This document shows, in pieces, positions 55,150 through 63,800 of a stretch of 64,000 bases of DNA. The stretch comes from Lachnospiraceae bacterium OM04-12BH (lineage in GTDB: Bacteria; Bacillota; Clostridia; Lachnospirales; Lachnospiraceae): assembly GCA_003490145.1 (NCBI GenBank), contig QULQ01000016.1, positions 1-64,000 on the forward strand, written 5' to 3'. How positions within the stretch are numbered: the first letter of the stretch is position 1; each line of letters begins with the position of its first letter. The notes beneath the pieces were generated by a model. That model was not told the DNA's origin. It saw only the letters and a program-made list of their open reading frames with translations, and did no database searches. The position numbers and the translations under genes are program-made.

Positions 55150-55536
55150 TTAATTGCCTCCTTTTTTTGACCTCTTTGAAAGAAGGGAGCGGAGAGTGTC
55201 TATTTCTGTTTCAGACAGTCTGTCATTTTCTATATAGGCAGACAGCATGGCAGTGATATCCCCGTCATAGTATCGTTCCAGAAAAGAATTGCTTTCCTGG
55301 CCGATGTATTCGCTTTCTTTCACGACTGGGGTGTAAACAAACACTCGGCTCTGTTTTTCATAAGTCAGAGCGCCTTTGGTCACAAGGCGTTTGATTAAAG
55401 TCTGTATCGTTTTCGGACTCCAGCTTGTGGTCTGTAATAATTTATCTGTTATTTCGTTTGTACTGATCGGCGCATGTTTCCATACGATTTTCATAACTTC
55501 AAATTCAGCTTCAGAAATCTGTGGTAAATCACTCAT
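55150..55536 (-). CDS. blaI: BlaI/MecI/CopY-family repressor
   Basis: A 128-residue winged-helix repressor (ISEAEFEVMKIVWKHAPIST; TTSWSPKTIQTLIKRLVTKG) with a C-terminal dimerisation helix set. Its predicted sites, TTAC-n4-GTAA dyads, occur before its own operon, before the PBP operon, before the gene at 51606 and in a divergent promoter. AGGAGGGA precedes the ATG. It is first in the blaI-blaR1 operon. Confidence 0.94.
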   Translation of the reverse strand: MSDLPQISEAEFEVMKIVWKHAPISTNEITDKLLQTTSWSPKTIQTLIKRLVTKGALTYEKQSRVFVYTPVVKESEYIGQESNSFLERYYDGDITAMLSAYIENDRLSETEIDTLRSLLSKRSKKGGN

Positions 55537-55557
55537 TTCAAATCCCTCCTTAAATCT

Positions 55558-55604
55558 TACAGCTGTAATAAATATATTATAGACGTTATTTATGTGGTTG
55601 TCAA
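55558..55604 (-). promoter_or_regulatory. blaI-blaR1 promoter with operator 5
   Basis: On the minus strand consensus TTGACA (55604-55599), 17 bases, consensus TATAAT (55581-55576), then dyad TTACAGCTGTAA (55569-55558) just beyond. This gives negative autoregulation by BlaI. Confidence 0.85.
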
Positions 55605-55620
55605 TTTCAGAAAAAAGATA

Positions 55621-55668
55621 TTGACTTGAAATCTTACTTGTGTAATAATTGAAATATTACAAAAGTAA
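55621..55668 (+). promoter_or_regulatory. Orphan divergent BlaI-type promoter (operators 6 and 7)
   Basis: TTGACT (55621-55626), then AATAAT after 17 bases, with dyad TTACTTGTGTAA (55634-55645) over the -10 and a weaker TTACAAAAGTAA (55657-55668). It closely resembles the PBP promoter at 45346. It points at phage terminase genes, with a hairpin between. Confidence 0.72.
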
Positions 55669-55695
55669 GATTTGGAAAAGGCAACAAAAAGAAAA

Positions 55696-55725
55696 GAACC
55701 AGAATCACAATGGATTAGCTGGTTC
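55696..55725 (+). terminator. Hairpin before the terminase genes
   Basis: GAACCAG-AATC, loop ACAATG, GATT-AG-CTGGTTC, then CTTTACTC. It probably terminates the orphan BlaI-type transcript. Confidence 0.5.
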
Positions 55726-55793
55726 CTTTACTCGTTTGAATTACCTCTTTTATGGGAGTCCTTTTTTGATGCCATGAAACGGAGGTGAGGACA

Positions 55794-56273
55794 GTGGCAC
55801 AAAGAGGACGTAAGCCAAAGCCTACGGCAGTAAAGGTGTTGGAGGGCAATCCGGGTAAGAGAAGCCTTAATACGGCCGAACCGAAGCCTGAAAAGAAAGC
55901 ACCACGCTGTTCGTCATGGCTTGAGGATGAGGCGAAAAAAGAATGGAAAAGGATGTGCAAGCAGCTGGAGCAGTTGGGTATTCTCACGGAGATTGATATG
56001 GCTGCCTTTGCCGGATACTGTCAGGCATATGCAAGATGGAAAGAAGCAGAGGAATTTATCACGCAGCATGGAACGATTGTGAAAACGTCAAGTGGCTATT
56101 GGCAGCAGGTACCACAGGTATCTATTGCACAGACTTACCTTAAGATTATGAATAAATTTTGTGAGCAGTTCGGACTTACTCCTTCTGCGAGAAGCAGAAT
56201 TGTTGCAGACACAGCCGAGGACAAGGAAAGCGATGAGATGGAACTTCTCTTGATTAAGGGAGGTGGAAAGTAG
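55794..56273 (+). CDS. Phage terminase small subunit (P27 type)
   Basis: A 159-residue protein starting AQRGRKPKPTAVKVLEGNPG, the P27 terminase signature, then ARWKEAEEFI and a C-terminal acidic tail. It recognises phage DNA for packaging. I use GTG 55794, seven to eight bases after GGAGG; an upstream GTG overlaps that site. The stop overlaps the large subunit start. No portal, capsid or tail gene follows. Confidence 0.88.
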   Translation: MAQRGRKPKPTAVKVLEGNPGKRSLNTAEPKPEKKAPRCSSWLEDEAKKEWKRMCKQLEQLGILTEIDMAAFAGYCQAYARWKEAEEFITQHGTIVKTSSGYWQQVPQVSIAQTYLKIMNKFCEQFGLTPSARSRIVADTAEDKESDEMELLLIKGGGK

Positions 56274-57820
56274 TGTTTGATGTTACAAAGGCAGATCATG
56301 CGGTTAACTTTATCAATTGTCTGAAGCACACCAAAGGTAAATGGAGGGGAGTTCCTTTTGAACTTCTCTCCTGGCAGGATGAAATTATCCGCACATTATT
56401 CGGTACGGTTAAGGAAAACGGATACAGGCAGTACAATACCTGCTATTGTGAGATACCAAAGAAAAATGGCAAGTCGGAACTGGCGGCTGCCATTGCTTTA
56501 TATATGACTTGCGGTGATGGGGAATGGGGGGCAGAAGTGTATGGCTGTGCTTCCGACCGTCAACAGGCATCTATCGTATTTGATGTGGCTGTGGATATGG
56601 TGGATCAGTGTCCGGCTTTGAAAAAGAGAATTAAACCAGTGATGTCGGCTAAGAGGCTTGTGTATAAGCCGACCAACAGCTTCTATCAGGTGCTATCAGC
56701 TGAAGCATATACCAAGCATGGTCTGAACGTACACGCTGTTATTTTTGATGAACTTCATGCACAGCCGAACAGAGAGCTTTTTGATGTTATGACAAAAGGT
56801 TCCGGTGATGCGAGAACACAGCCTTTATATTTTCTGATTACTACAGCCGGAACAGACAGGAATTCGATTTGCTTTGAACAGCACCAAAAAGCTGTAGATA
56901 TTATAGAGGGCAGAAAAATTGACCCGACATTCTATCCTGTGATTTATGGGGCATCCGATGAGGATGACTGGACGAGTGAAGCTGCATGGTATAAAGCCAA
57001 TCCTTCCCTTGGAGAAACCATCGATATTGAAAAGGTTCGAAATGCCTATATCAGTGCAAGGGAAAATGCTGCAGAAGAAAATATCTTCCGACAGCTTCGT
57101 CTGAATCAGTGGGTAAAACAGTCTACCCGTTGGATGCAGATGGATAAATGGGATGCCTGTGCGTTTCCTGTAAATGAGGAGGAACTTATCGGAAGAACTT
57201 GCTATGGCGGGTTAGACCTTTCAAGTACATCGGATATCACGGCATTTGTACTTGTGTTTCCACCGAGAAATGATGAAGAGAAATACATCATTTTACCATA
57301 CTGCTGGATACCGGAAGATAACATGAGACTCCGTGTCAGAAGGGACCATGTTCCTTATGATGTGTGGGCAGCAGAAGGGTGTCTGGAAACCACAGAAGGA
57401 AATGTGATTCATTACGGTTTTATAGAGAAATTCATTGAGGAACTTGGAACGAAGTACCATATAAAAGAAATTGCGTTTGACCGTTGGGGAGCAACGCAGA
57501 TGGTACAGGATTTGGAAGGTATGGGATTTACCGTTGTTCCTTTCGGGCAGGGGTATAAGGATATGGGTCCGCCAACGAAGGAACTTATGAAGCTGACACT
57601 TGAGGAGCGAATTGCCCACGGTGGACATAAGGTTCTCCGGTGGATGATGGATAATGTGTATGTCAGACAAGACCCTGCCGGAAATATCAAAATGGATAAG
57701 GAAAAATCTACGGAGAAAATCGATGCAGCAGTAGCAACCGTTATGGCACTTGACCGTGCAATTCGTAATCAGGGCAGCGAGGGAAGTGTATATGATGGCA
57801 GGGGAATTCTTGTTTTTTAA
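56273..57820 (+). CDS. Phage terminase large subunit
   Basis: A 515-residue packaging motor. Walker A-like IPKKNGKSELAAAIA, Walker B VIFDELHAQ, motif III region FLITTAGTD, and a nuclease domain with GGLDLSSTSDITAF and a late Asp in EKIDAAVATVMAL. It appears full length. The start is GTG 56273 behind GGAGGTGG. Being followed at once by a terminator and a minus-strand toxin gene, it is a prophage remnant or a domesticated pair. Confidence 0.9.
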   Translation: MFDVTKADHAVNFINCLKHTKGKWRGVPFELLSWQDEIIRTLFGTVKENGYRQYNTCYCEIPKKNGKSELAAAIALYMTCGDGEWGAEVYGCASDRQQASIVFDVAVDMVDQCPALKKRIKPVMSAKRLVYKPTNSFYQVLSAEAYTKHGLNVHAVIFDELHAQPNRELFDVMTKGSGDARTQPLYFLITTAGTDRNSICFEQHQKAVDIIEGRKIDPTFYPVIYGASDEDDWTSEAAWYKANPSLGETIDIEKVRNAYISARENAAEENIFRQLRLNQWVKQSTRWMQMDKWDACAFPVNEEELIGRTCYGGLDLSSTSDITAFVLVFPPRNDEEKYIILPYCWIPEDNMRLRVRRDHVPYDVWAAEGCLETTEGNVIHYGFIEKFIEELGTKYHIKEIAFDRWGATQMVQDLEGMGFTVVPFGQGYKDMGPPTKELMKLTLEERIAHGGHKVLRWMMDNVYVRQDPAGNIKMDKEKSTEKIDAAVATVMALDRAIRNQGSEGSVYDGRGILVF

Positions 57821-57827
57821 GAAAGAA

Positions 57828-57852
57828 AACCTCTCCGGCAGATGGAGAGGTT
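57828..57852. terminator. Bidirectional terminator between terL and toxN
   Basis: AACCTCTCC, loop GGCAGAT, GGAGAGGTT. The T-rich side (TTCTTTC) follows on the minus strand, so it best serves the toxin gene. Confidence 0.72.
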
Positions 57853-57871
57853 TGAATGATCATGGTTTTGT

Positions 57872-58393
57872 TTATGTATCGGAATAAGAACTGCATTTTT
57901 CTTCCAGCATTTTGAAATTACAGCATCTTGCAGCAAGGGAAGAATCCGGCTTGGCAATGCACTTCTGGTATAATTTCAGGGCTTTGTTTTGCAGAGTGTC
58001 CTGAACATTGTCAATCAGGGCTTTTTCTTTCTGGAGAAGGTAAACATAGTCGGTTTTTTCCTTTTCGTTGCTGAAAGAACGGAAACTTTCTACCTGATTA
58101 TATTTTAACTGAGTAAGGCAGTTATCAGGAACCGGAATCATATTATTGATATTCAATACAGCATAAAGATATCCGGTGGATTCATCCTGGAGTTTGTGGA
58201 AATCCAGACTGTTGGACATCTTCTGATGTTTCGGTTTTGCAGAGGAAATAGGGACATAGTAGTGGAAATCTCCGATAGTAAGAAGAATTCCCACATGGAG
58301 TTTCAAACGTTCCCCATACTCCATATATCCGACACGGGAATCAAACTGTGTCAGGTAATTTATATATTTTTTATCGACAACGTACCAATCCAT
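57872..58393 (-). CDS. toxN: ToxN/AbiQ-like type III toxin (endoribonuclease)
   Basis: A 173-residue protein. VDKKYINYLTQFDSRVGYME, HYYVPISSAKPKHQKM, DFHKL and NINNMIPVPDN are the conserved pieces of ToxN/AbiQ, metal-independent RNases held in check by a repeat RNA and active in phage defence. I use ATG 58393, six bases after AGGAGA; the longer frame would start inside the terminator. Upstream lie terminator, two antitoxin repeats and promoter, the complete type III order. Confidence 0.9.
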   Translation of the reverse strand: MDWYVVDKKYINYLTQFDSRVGYMEYGERLKLHVGILLTIGDFHYYVPISSAKPKHQKMSNSLDFHKLQDESTGYLYAVLNINNMIPVPDNCLTQLKYNQVESFRSFSNEKEKTDYVYLLQKEKALIDNVQDTLQNKALKLYQKCIAKPDSSLAARCCNFKMLEEKCSSYSDT

Positions 58394-58410
58394 AGAGTCT
58401 CCTGAAAAGT

Positions 58411-58439
58411 AAAAAAGTGGGTGGATTACTCCACCCACT
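58411..58439 (-). terminator. Attenuating terminator between antitoxin RNA and toxN
   Basis: On the minus strand AGTGGGTGGA, loop GTAA, TCCACCCACT, then six T. Type III loci use such a leaky terminator to keep antitoxin RNA in excess of toxin mRNA. Confidence 0.85.
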
Positions 58440-58440
58440 G

Positions 58441-58534
58441 CTGTTAACCGATTGTTTTAATTGGACAATCTAACCGCTTTTAAACGAGCATTTTAACTGG
58501 ACGCTCTAACCGCTGCACAGATATTTCTATCTGT
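58441..58534 (-). ncRNA. ToxI-like antitoxin RNA with two 36-nt repeats
   Basis: On the minus strand two tandem 36-base units, 58512-58477 and 58476-58441, both begin CGGTTAGA and contain GTCCA-TTAAAA. Inside them GAGC pairs with GCTC in unit 1 and GATT with AATC in unit 2, so the stem is kept by paired changes. A 5' hairpin CACAGATA/TATCTGTG precedes. This is the antitoxin pattern of ToxIN-type systems, whose toxin cuts the precursor into repeat units. Confidence 0.85.
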
Positions 58535-58540
58535 GTTTTT

Positions 58541-58569
58541 ATTATATGCAATTTACAGCAAAAAATCAA
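58541..58569 (-). promoter_or_regulatory. Promoter of the antitoxin-toxin locus
   Basis: On the minus strand TTGATT (58569-58564), exactly 17 bases, TATAAT (58546-58541), so RNA would start just before the 5' hairpin. Confidence 0.8.
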
Positions 58570-58821
58570 TGCCTTTAATTGCTAAAATTTTATGAACTTT
58601 TTTCGATATCTATGGAATCAATTTTATCACAGACAGGAACAAAAAGAAAGAGAGGGATAGCTTGAGTTTCCGCAGTTTTATCCACAACTGCCTGATTTTT
58701 CATATACTGCCATAAACAACTTTCAAAAAATGCCCAAAATATAAGGAATCTTCATTCCTTTTGATGTAAAATTTAAGTGACAAAACAAAAATCTACTAAA
58801 CAAAAAGAAGGAGGATTCCTC

Positions 58822-58932
58822 ATGGTCAATTTTACATCAAATACTTATCAAATGAAACGGGAAATTTTATCTTTTTCAAATAAAATTTCAAAACACCTGA
58901 TGTTTTCATCTGCAGAAGTATTATACCCCTGA
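58822..58932 (+). pseudogene. Transposase remnant, N-terminal 36 residues
   Basis: Reads VNFTSNTYQMKREILSFSNK after ATG, with AAGGAGG before it, then goes out of family and stops. I recall this beginning from full-length clostridial IS transposases. The bases 58,570-58,821 look like the IS left end (AT-rich, with AAGGAAT/ATTCCTT at 58741-58758) and hold no gene. At about 58,900-58,950 the sequence switches to a recombinase fragment. Confidence 0.6.
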
Positions 58933-58948
58933 AAACAAAAGAAACCAT

Positions 58949-59449
58949 ACAAGGAAAAACAACGGTGAAGTGCAGAGTTATTACATTTCGGAAAACCACG
59001 AACCAATCGTATCGCCGGAGGTATGGGAAAAGGTGCAGGAAGTCAGGGAACAGCGGAAGTGTGACAGGAATATCGGGCAGGACAGCACAATGAAGTTCCA
59101 GAACCACTATCCCTTAAGCGGAATGCTGATTTGCCCTTACTGCGGAAAAACGCTCCGGCGCAGACAGGTTTATAAGAAGAAAATCCAATGGCTCTGCAGC
59201 ACCTACATTGAAAAGGGAGTCAAGGCATGCAAGGGGATAAGGATTGATGATGCCGAATTGCAGGGCTTGAACATTACGGAACAGACAGTGATTGAGGAGG
59301 TGGTTAAAAATGGCAAGAAGCATTACTGTTATACTAGCAAAGCAGATTTCGACTGTGGAATCAGGAACAGCACAGTCAGTGCAGAAATTGAAGATGGCAG
59401 CGTACTGCAGAGTGTCAACCGACCAAGAAGAACAGTTATTAAGTTATGA
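58949..59449 (+). pseudogene. Serine recombinase, C-terminal fragment
   Basis: From about 58,952 the frame reads KNNGEVQSYYISENHEPIVS, then the zinc ribbon LICPYCGKTLRRR and WLCSTYIEKGVKACKG, which belong in the middle and end of a large serine recombinase. The catalytic N-terminus is absent and the preceding DNA is transposase remnant, so the gene is decapitated. Its end overlaps the next recombinase by 140 bases, as in tandem recombinase pairs. Confidence 0.72.
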
Positions 59450-60728
59450 GAATCAGGTCAATTATTACACAAATTATATCAGCGAAAATCCTCTCTATGA
59501 ATATGCAGGAACTTATGTGGATGAAGGTATTTCAGGAACGAACATCAAAAAGAGAGATGAATTCAATCGTATGATTGCCGATTGCAGGGCAGGAAAAATT
59601 GACATGATCATTACCAAGTCCATTTCCCGATTCGCAAGAAATACGCTGGACTGCTTGAATTATGTGCGAGAGTTGAAGGACTTGGGGATAGGGATTATTT
59701 TTGAAAAGGAAAATATCAATACCCTCGATGCAAAGGGAGAAGTGCTGCTTACCATTCTTTCCTCACTAGCACAGGACGAGAGCCGATCCATTTCAGAGAA
59801 CTGCACATGGGGAATCTGCAGAAGGTTTGAGACAGGGAAGCACAAAATGAGTACAAAGCGTTTTCTTGGCTACGATACGGATGAAACGGGGAAGCTGGTA
59901 ATCAACAGGACACAGGAGCCGATTGTGGTTCGGCTGTATCAGGAATTCCTAGACGGAAAAACAACTGATTATATCAAGAGGATTTTTGAACGGGAAGGTG
60001 TGAAAAATTGGGATGGCGGTACGAAGTGGCAGTCCACAACCTTAATGAGTATGTTGGAGAATGAAAAATACAAGGGTGATGCCTTGCTGCAGAAAAGTTA
60101 TACGGTGGATTTCCTCACCAAGAAACGTACACAGAACAAAGGAGAAATTCAGATGTTTTATGTGGAGGATGACCACGATGCCATCATTTCAAAGCGGATA
60201 TGGGAATGTGTACAGCTTGAAATCAAACGCAGGAAAAAGTATCTGGAGGAGCATGGGACAAACTCCTATTCCCACCGGCCGGAAAGAAATCCATTTGCAT
60301 CCAAGATAATTTGCGGAGACTGTAATAAAGTATTTGCACGGAAAGGCTGGCGAAGCAGTACGGGAGTTGACCGTAAAGTATGGCAATGCAGTGAACGCTA
60401 CAAGGTCAAAGGAGTTATGGGATGTGCCAACCGCCACGTAGAGGAAGAAACGCTGATAAAGGCATATCTGATGGCTTGGAACGCATTGGTGGAGAACCGA
60501 GAGGATTTTATGGAGCAGTGGATGGAACAGCTGCAGAGCGAGAACCTCTTGGAAAGTTATCGGGCGGAGAAGTTCATAGAATACACCGATGGGGCAAAGC
60601 CTTTGACGGAGATGGATACTGACTTCATGCTGAAAACACTGGACCACATCAAGATTTTTGAGGATGGAACATTGTTGATGGTGTTCCTGGACGGAACGGA
60701 GATTGAATGTAAAAATGAAGAGGAGTAA
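59310..60728 (+). CDS. Serine recombinase (intact)
   Basis: A 472-residue recombinase with a resolvase domain (MAAYCRVSTDQEEQLLSYEN, catalytic Ser about 36; ITKSISRFARNTLD), recombinase domain (LGYDTDETGKLVINRTQEPI), zinc ribbon (KIICGDCNKVF, WQCSERY) and a short C-terminus. GAGGAGG precedes ATG 59310, which lies inside the end of the broken recombinase. Residues before the resolvase domain form an extra 30-residue N-terminus, common in tandem clostridial recombinases that act together. Confidence 0.9.
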   Translation: MARSITVILAKQISTVESGTAQSVQKLKMAAYCRVSTDQEEQLLSYENQVNYYTNYISENPLYEYAGTYVDEGISGTNIKKRDEFNRMIADCRAGKIDMIITKSISRFARNTLDCLNYVRELKDLGIGIIFEKENINTLDAKGEVLLTILSSLAQDESRSISENCTWGICRRFETGKHKMSTKRFLGYDTDETGKLVINRTQEPIVVRLYQEFLDGKTTDYIKRIFEREGVKNWDGGTKWQSTTLMSMLENEKYKGDALLQKSYTVDFLTKKRTQNKGEIQMFYVEDDHDAIISKRIWECVQLEIKRRKKYLEEHGTNSYSHRPERNPFASKIICGDCNKVFARKGWRSSTGVDRKVWQCSERYKVKGVMGCANRHVEEETLIKAYLMAWNALVENREDFMEQWMEQLQSENLLESYRAEKFIEYTDGAKPLTEMDTDFMLKTLDHIKIFEDGTLLMVFLDGTEIECKNEEE

Positions 60729-60736
60729 GAAAAGAT

Positions 60737-60773
60737 GCCGATTGGGAGTTATGATTCCTGATCGGCTTTTTTT
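60737..60773 (+). terminator. Terminator after the recombinase
   Basis: GCCGAT (60737-60742) pairs with ATCGGC (60761-60766), with an inner GGGAGT/ATTCCT-like stem, then seven T. Confidence 0.7.
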
Positions 60774-60789
60774 CTTGCTCTTTTTTCGG

Positions 60790-60820
60790 ATAGTAAAATG
60801 TAGGTGGATATAGTAAAATG
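60790..60820 (+). promoter_or_regulatory. Direct repeat before the kinase-helicase gene
   Basis: ATAGTAAAATG occurs at 60790-60800 and 60810-60820, 20 bases apart, or about two helical turns. It lies 35 bases before the start codon and could be a regulator site or hold the -10. Confidence 0.45.
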
Positions 60821-60854
60821 AACTTATCACTCAAGGAAGGAGTTACAAAATAAT

Positions 60855-63800
60855 ATGGATAATTATGAAGTATTAGAAGTGATTCATACATCTAGGACTA
60901 GTGAAACGATTATATTAAAAGTTAAAGAAAAAAACAAAAAAATTTGCGATAAGGTTTATGCGTTAAAATTAATCGGTTCGTTAAATAATAGATTTCAAAA
61001 ATTAATATTTAAGCGTGAGGTTGATGCTCTTAAAACATTAAATTCGTGTGATAATATTGTGAAAATTAGAGATTATATGTTAAATGCAGAATTTAATGGT
61101 AAAAACGACTGGGGATTAATTTTACTAGATTATGTTGATGGAACAAATCTTGAAGAATTAGATCTGAGTAACTTTTCGCAAATAGAAAAGTATGAGCTTT
61201 GCTTAAAAATTTTAAAGGCGATTGAAGAGGCACATAATAACAATGTTTTGCATCGCGATATAAAGCCGTCCAATATTATGTATAATATTGACACGGGAGA
61301 AGTGAAGATTATTGATTTTGGAACGAGTAAGATTAAATCTATAGTAGAGCAAGAGACAACTTTGCCTTTTTATTCTCCTAATTTCTCGGCACCGGAAGTA
61401 GTTAAGGGGAATAGTACAACGGAAGCTAGCGATATTTATTCCTTAGGTGCAGTAATTTTCTATATTTTGTTTAGTATGTTGCCAAACGGGACAGAGATGA
61501 TTTGCAGAAGTTTGCAAGATTTAGAAGTTCCGGAAAATTTAGTAACAGTAATTGCTAAGATGGTGGCGGAAGAACCGAGAGATAGATTTCAAGAGGTTGG
61601 AACAGTTATTGATGCTTTTGAGGAAATTCTTGGAGATAATGCTTCTCAAAAGGATACATATTTATGTAGTATCGATGTTGATAAGCTGAGATACTTAAAA
61701 AATATTTCGCTAATTGAAGCCAATACTAATATGACTATTTTTACAAAATCATTTTTAAAGAGTCAGTTTAAGGAGTGTTCTGCTTTTTATAATCATAATA
61801 TGGATGTTTATGTTTTTTCTGGAAAGAAAATAGCAGTTGAATGTATCTATAATGAAAAAGACGAATTATTTGTGGTTAGTAAAATTATGCCACTATCCGT
61901 TGATAGAAGAATTAGTAATCAAAAAAGAGGTTTTATTATCGATGGTATAGTTAAATTTATAGAAAGCGGAAGAGGAAATTATAGTAATAAAAGGTTAGAT
62001 AACGATAATGAAAAGCTAATCGTACAATTTAAAAATAATATAAATAGCAAAAGTGCGTTACAAAAACAAGATGAGCTATTTGAAGAATTGTTTGGAAAAT
62101 GGCAGGATGGATTAGATGAATCCATGAAAAATGAGAAGGAACGAGTAGGAAAGGTTGTTTATTCTTCGTTTAGCATATTAGATCAGCAATTAATTTTAAC
62201 TGTTGAAGAATATAAAAATAATGATATTGATGGTTTAGAAAATGATAAAAAATATATTATTGAAGATGTAGATAGCAGAGGCAATTCGTTCTATTTTGAC
62301 ATAGGCACTTATCATGGAATAAGCTATGAAGATGATGAAACATTACTTATTATCGATTTGGACAAGAAAGTGCAAATGGGGAAAGTGCGCCCATTACTTA
62401 GAAAACATTGTTCAGTGATGGAAGATTTTAGAGCAAACATAAGCGCATATAAAAGGCAACATTATGCGATTCGTGCATTGCATGATGATAATTACTCGTC
62501 TAAAAACTTAAAAGATATTTTGCTTAATTTAGATGAACCAACCTATACCCCGTTTTTACAGAATATTAAATTTAGTAAAGATACATTAAATGTGTCTCAG
62601 AGAGAAGCAATAAGAAAAGCGCTGTATTCAGATAGCATTAGTTTAATACAAGGACCTCCAGGAACCGGAAAAACAACAGTTATAAAAGAGATTGTGCGAC
62701 AAATTTTAATGCAGATAAATAAATTTGATGATACGTCTAGAATTTTAGTTGTATCTCAATCACATACGGCAGTAGACAATATTATTGAGGGATTAGTCGA
62801 TATAGATGAAGGGAAATTGGATATTATCCGAATCGGCCGTGCGGAGAATATATCACCAAAGGTTGAAGAAACCTGTACTATGAATGCTATCAGAAAAAAG
62901 ATGTTTACAGAAATCAAAGAGAAATCTGATACATATATTGAACATCAGAATTTGTTGTATGCTAATATTACTGAGCAAAAAGCATTAGATAGATGGGAAA
63001 GAATCAAAGATATTCAAAAGGATTGGATTAATAGATGCAGTAATTTAGAAACATTAGATTATCAGGTAGTAAAAAGTGCAACCATTATTGCCGGAACTTG
63101 TGTAGGTTTTTTGTCAAACGATTTTGTTAAGGAGTTAGATTTTGATTATGTAATTATTGATGAAGCGGCGAAAGCGACAACTCCAGAACTGTTGGTTTCA
63201 ATTATAAAGTCCAAAAAAATTATATTGGTAGGTGATCAGAATCAACTGCCAGCGTATGCTGATCAAGACCTATCTCCAATAATAGCTAAGTTGACAAAAG
63301 AACCAAAGTACAGGTTATTTGATTTATTATTCAATGTGTTGCCAGATACACATAAACAGATTTTGACTGTGCAATATCGAATGAGAAGGAATATTGGAAA
63401 TCTGATTAGCCAAGTCTTTTATGAAGGTAAAATTGCAACAGAAGTTGATGATAAGAATCGGATGCACCCAATTAAAAAATTTGCAGGAAAATCTATTATT
63501 TGGGTTGATACTTCAATGATGGATAAAAAAGATGAGAGCAGGCTTAAAGGTGGGTCTTATTGCAACTATGCAGAGAATAATTTGATAAAAAAATTATTGG
63601 AAAACTTTAAGAGAGAAGGAGTGCTTTCACAGTTAGATATTGGTATAATTACGGGATATCGCGGTCAAAAAGATTTAATTAGAAAATCTGTAAATAATAG
63701 TGGATATGATAGAATTGCGAAGGGAATTGATATAAATACACTTGACGCATTCCAGGGCAGGGAAAATGACGTTATCATATATAGCACAGTCAGAACTAAA

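Noticed and set aside
58441..58512. The two 36-nt repeats as a CRISPR array
   Set aside because: The units are adjacent with no spacers, differ from each other with paired changes, and lie between a promoter and a ToxN-like gene, which is the type III antitoxin arrangement.
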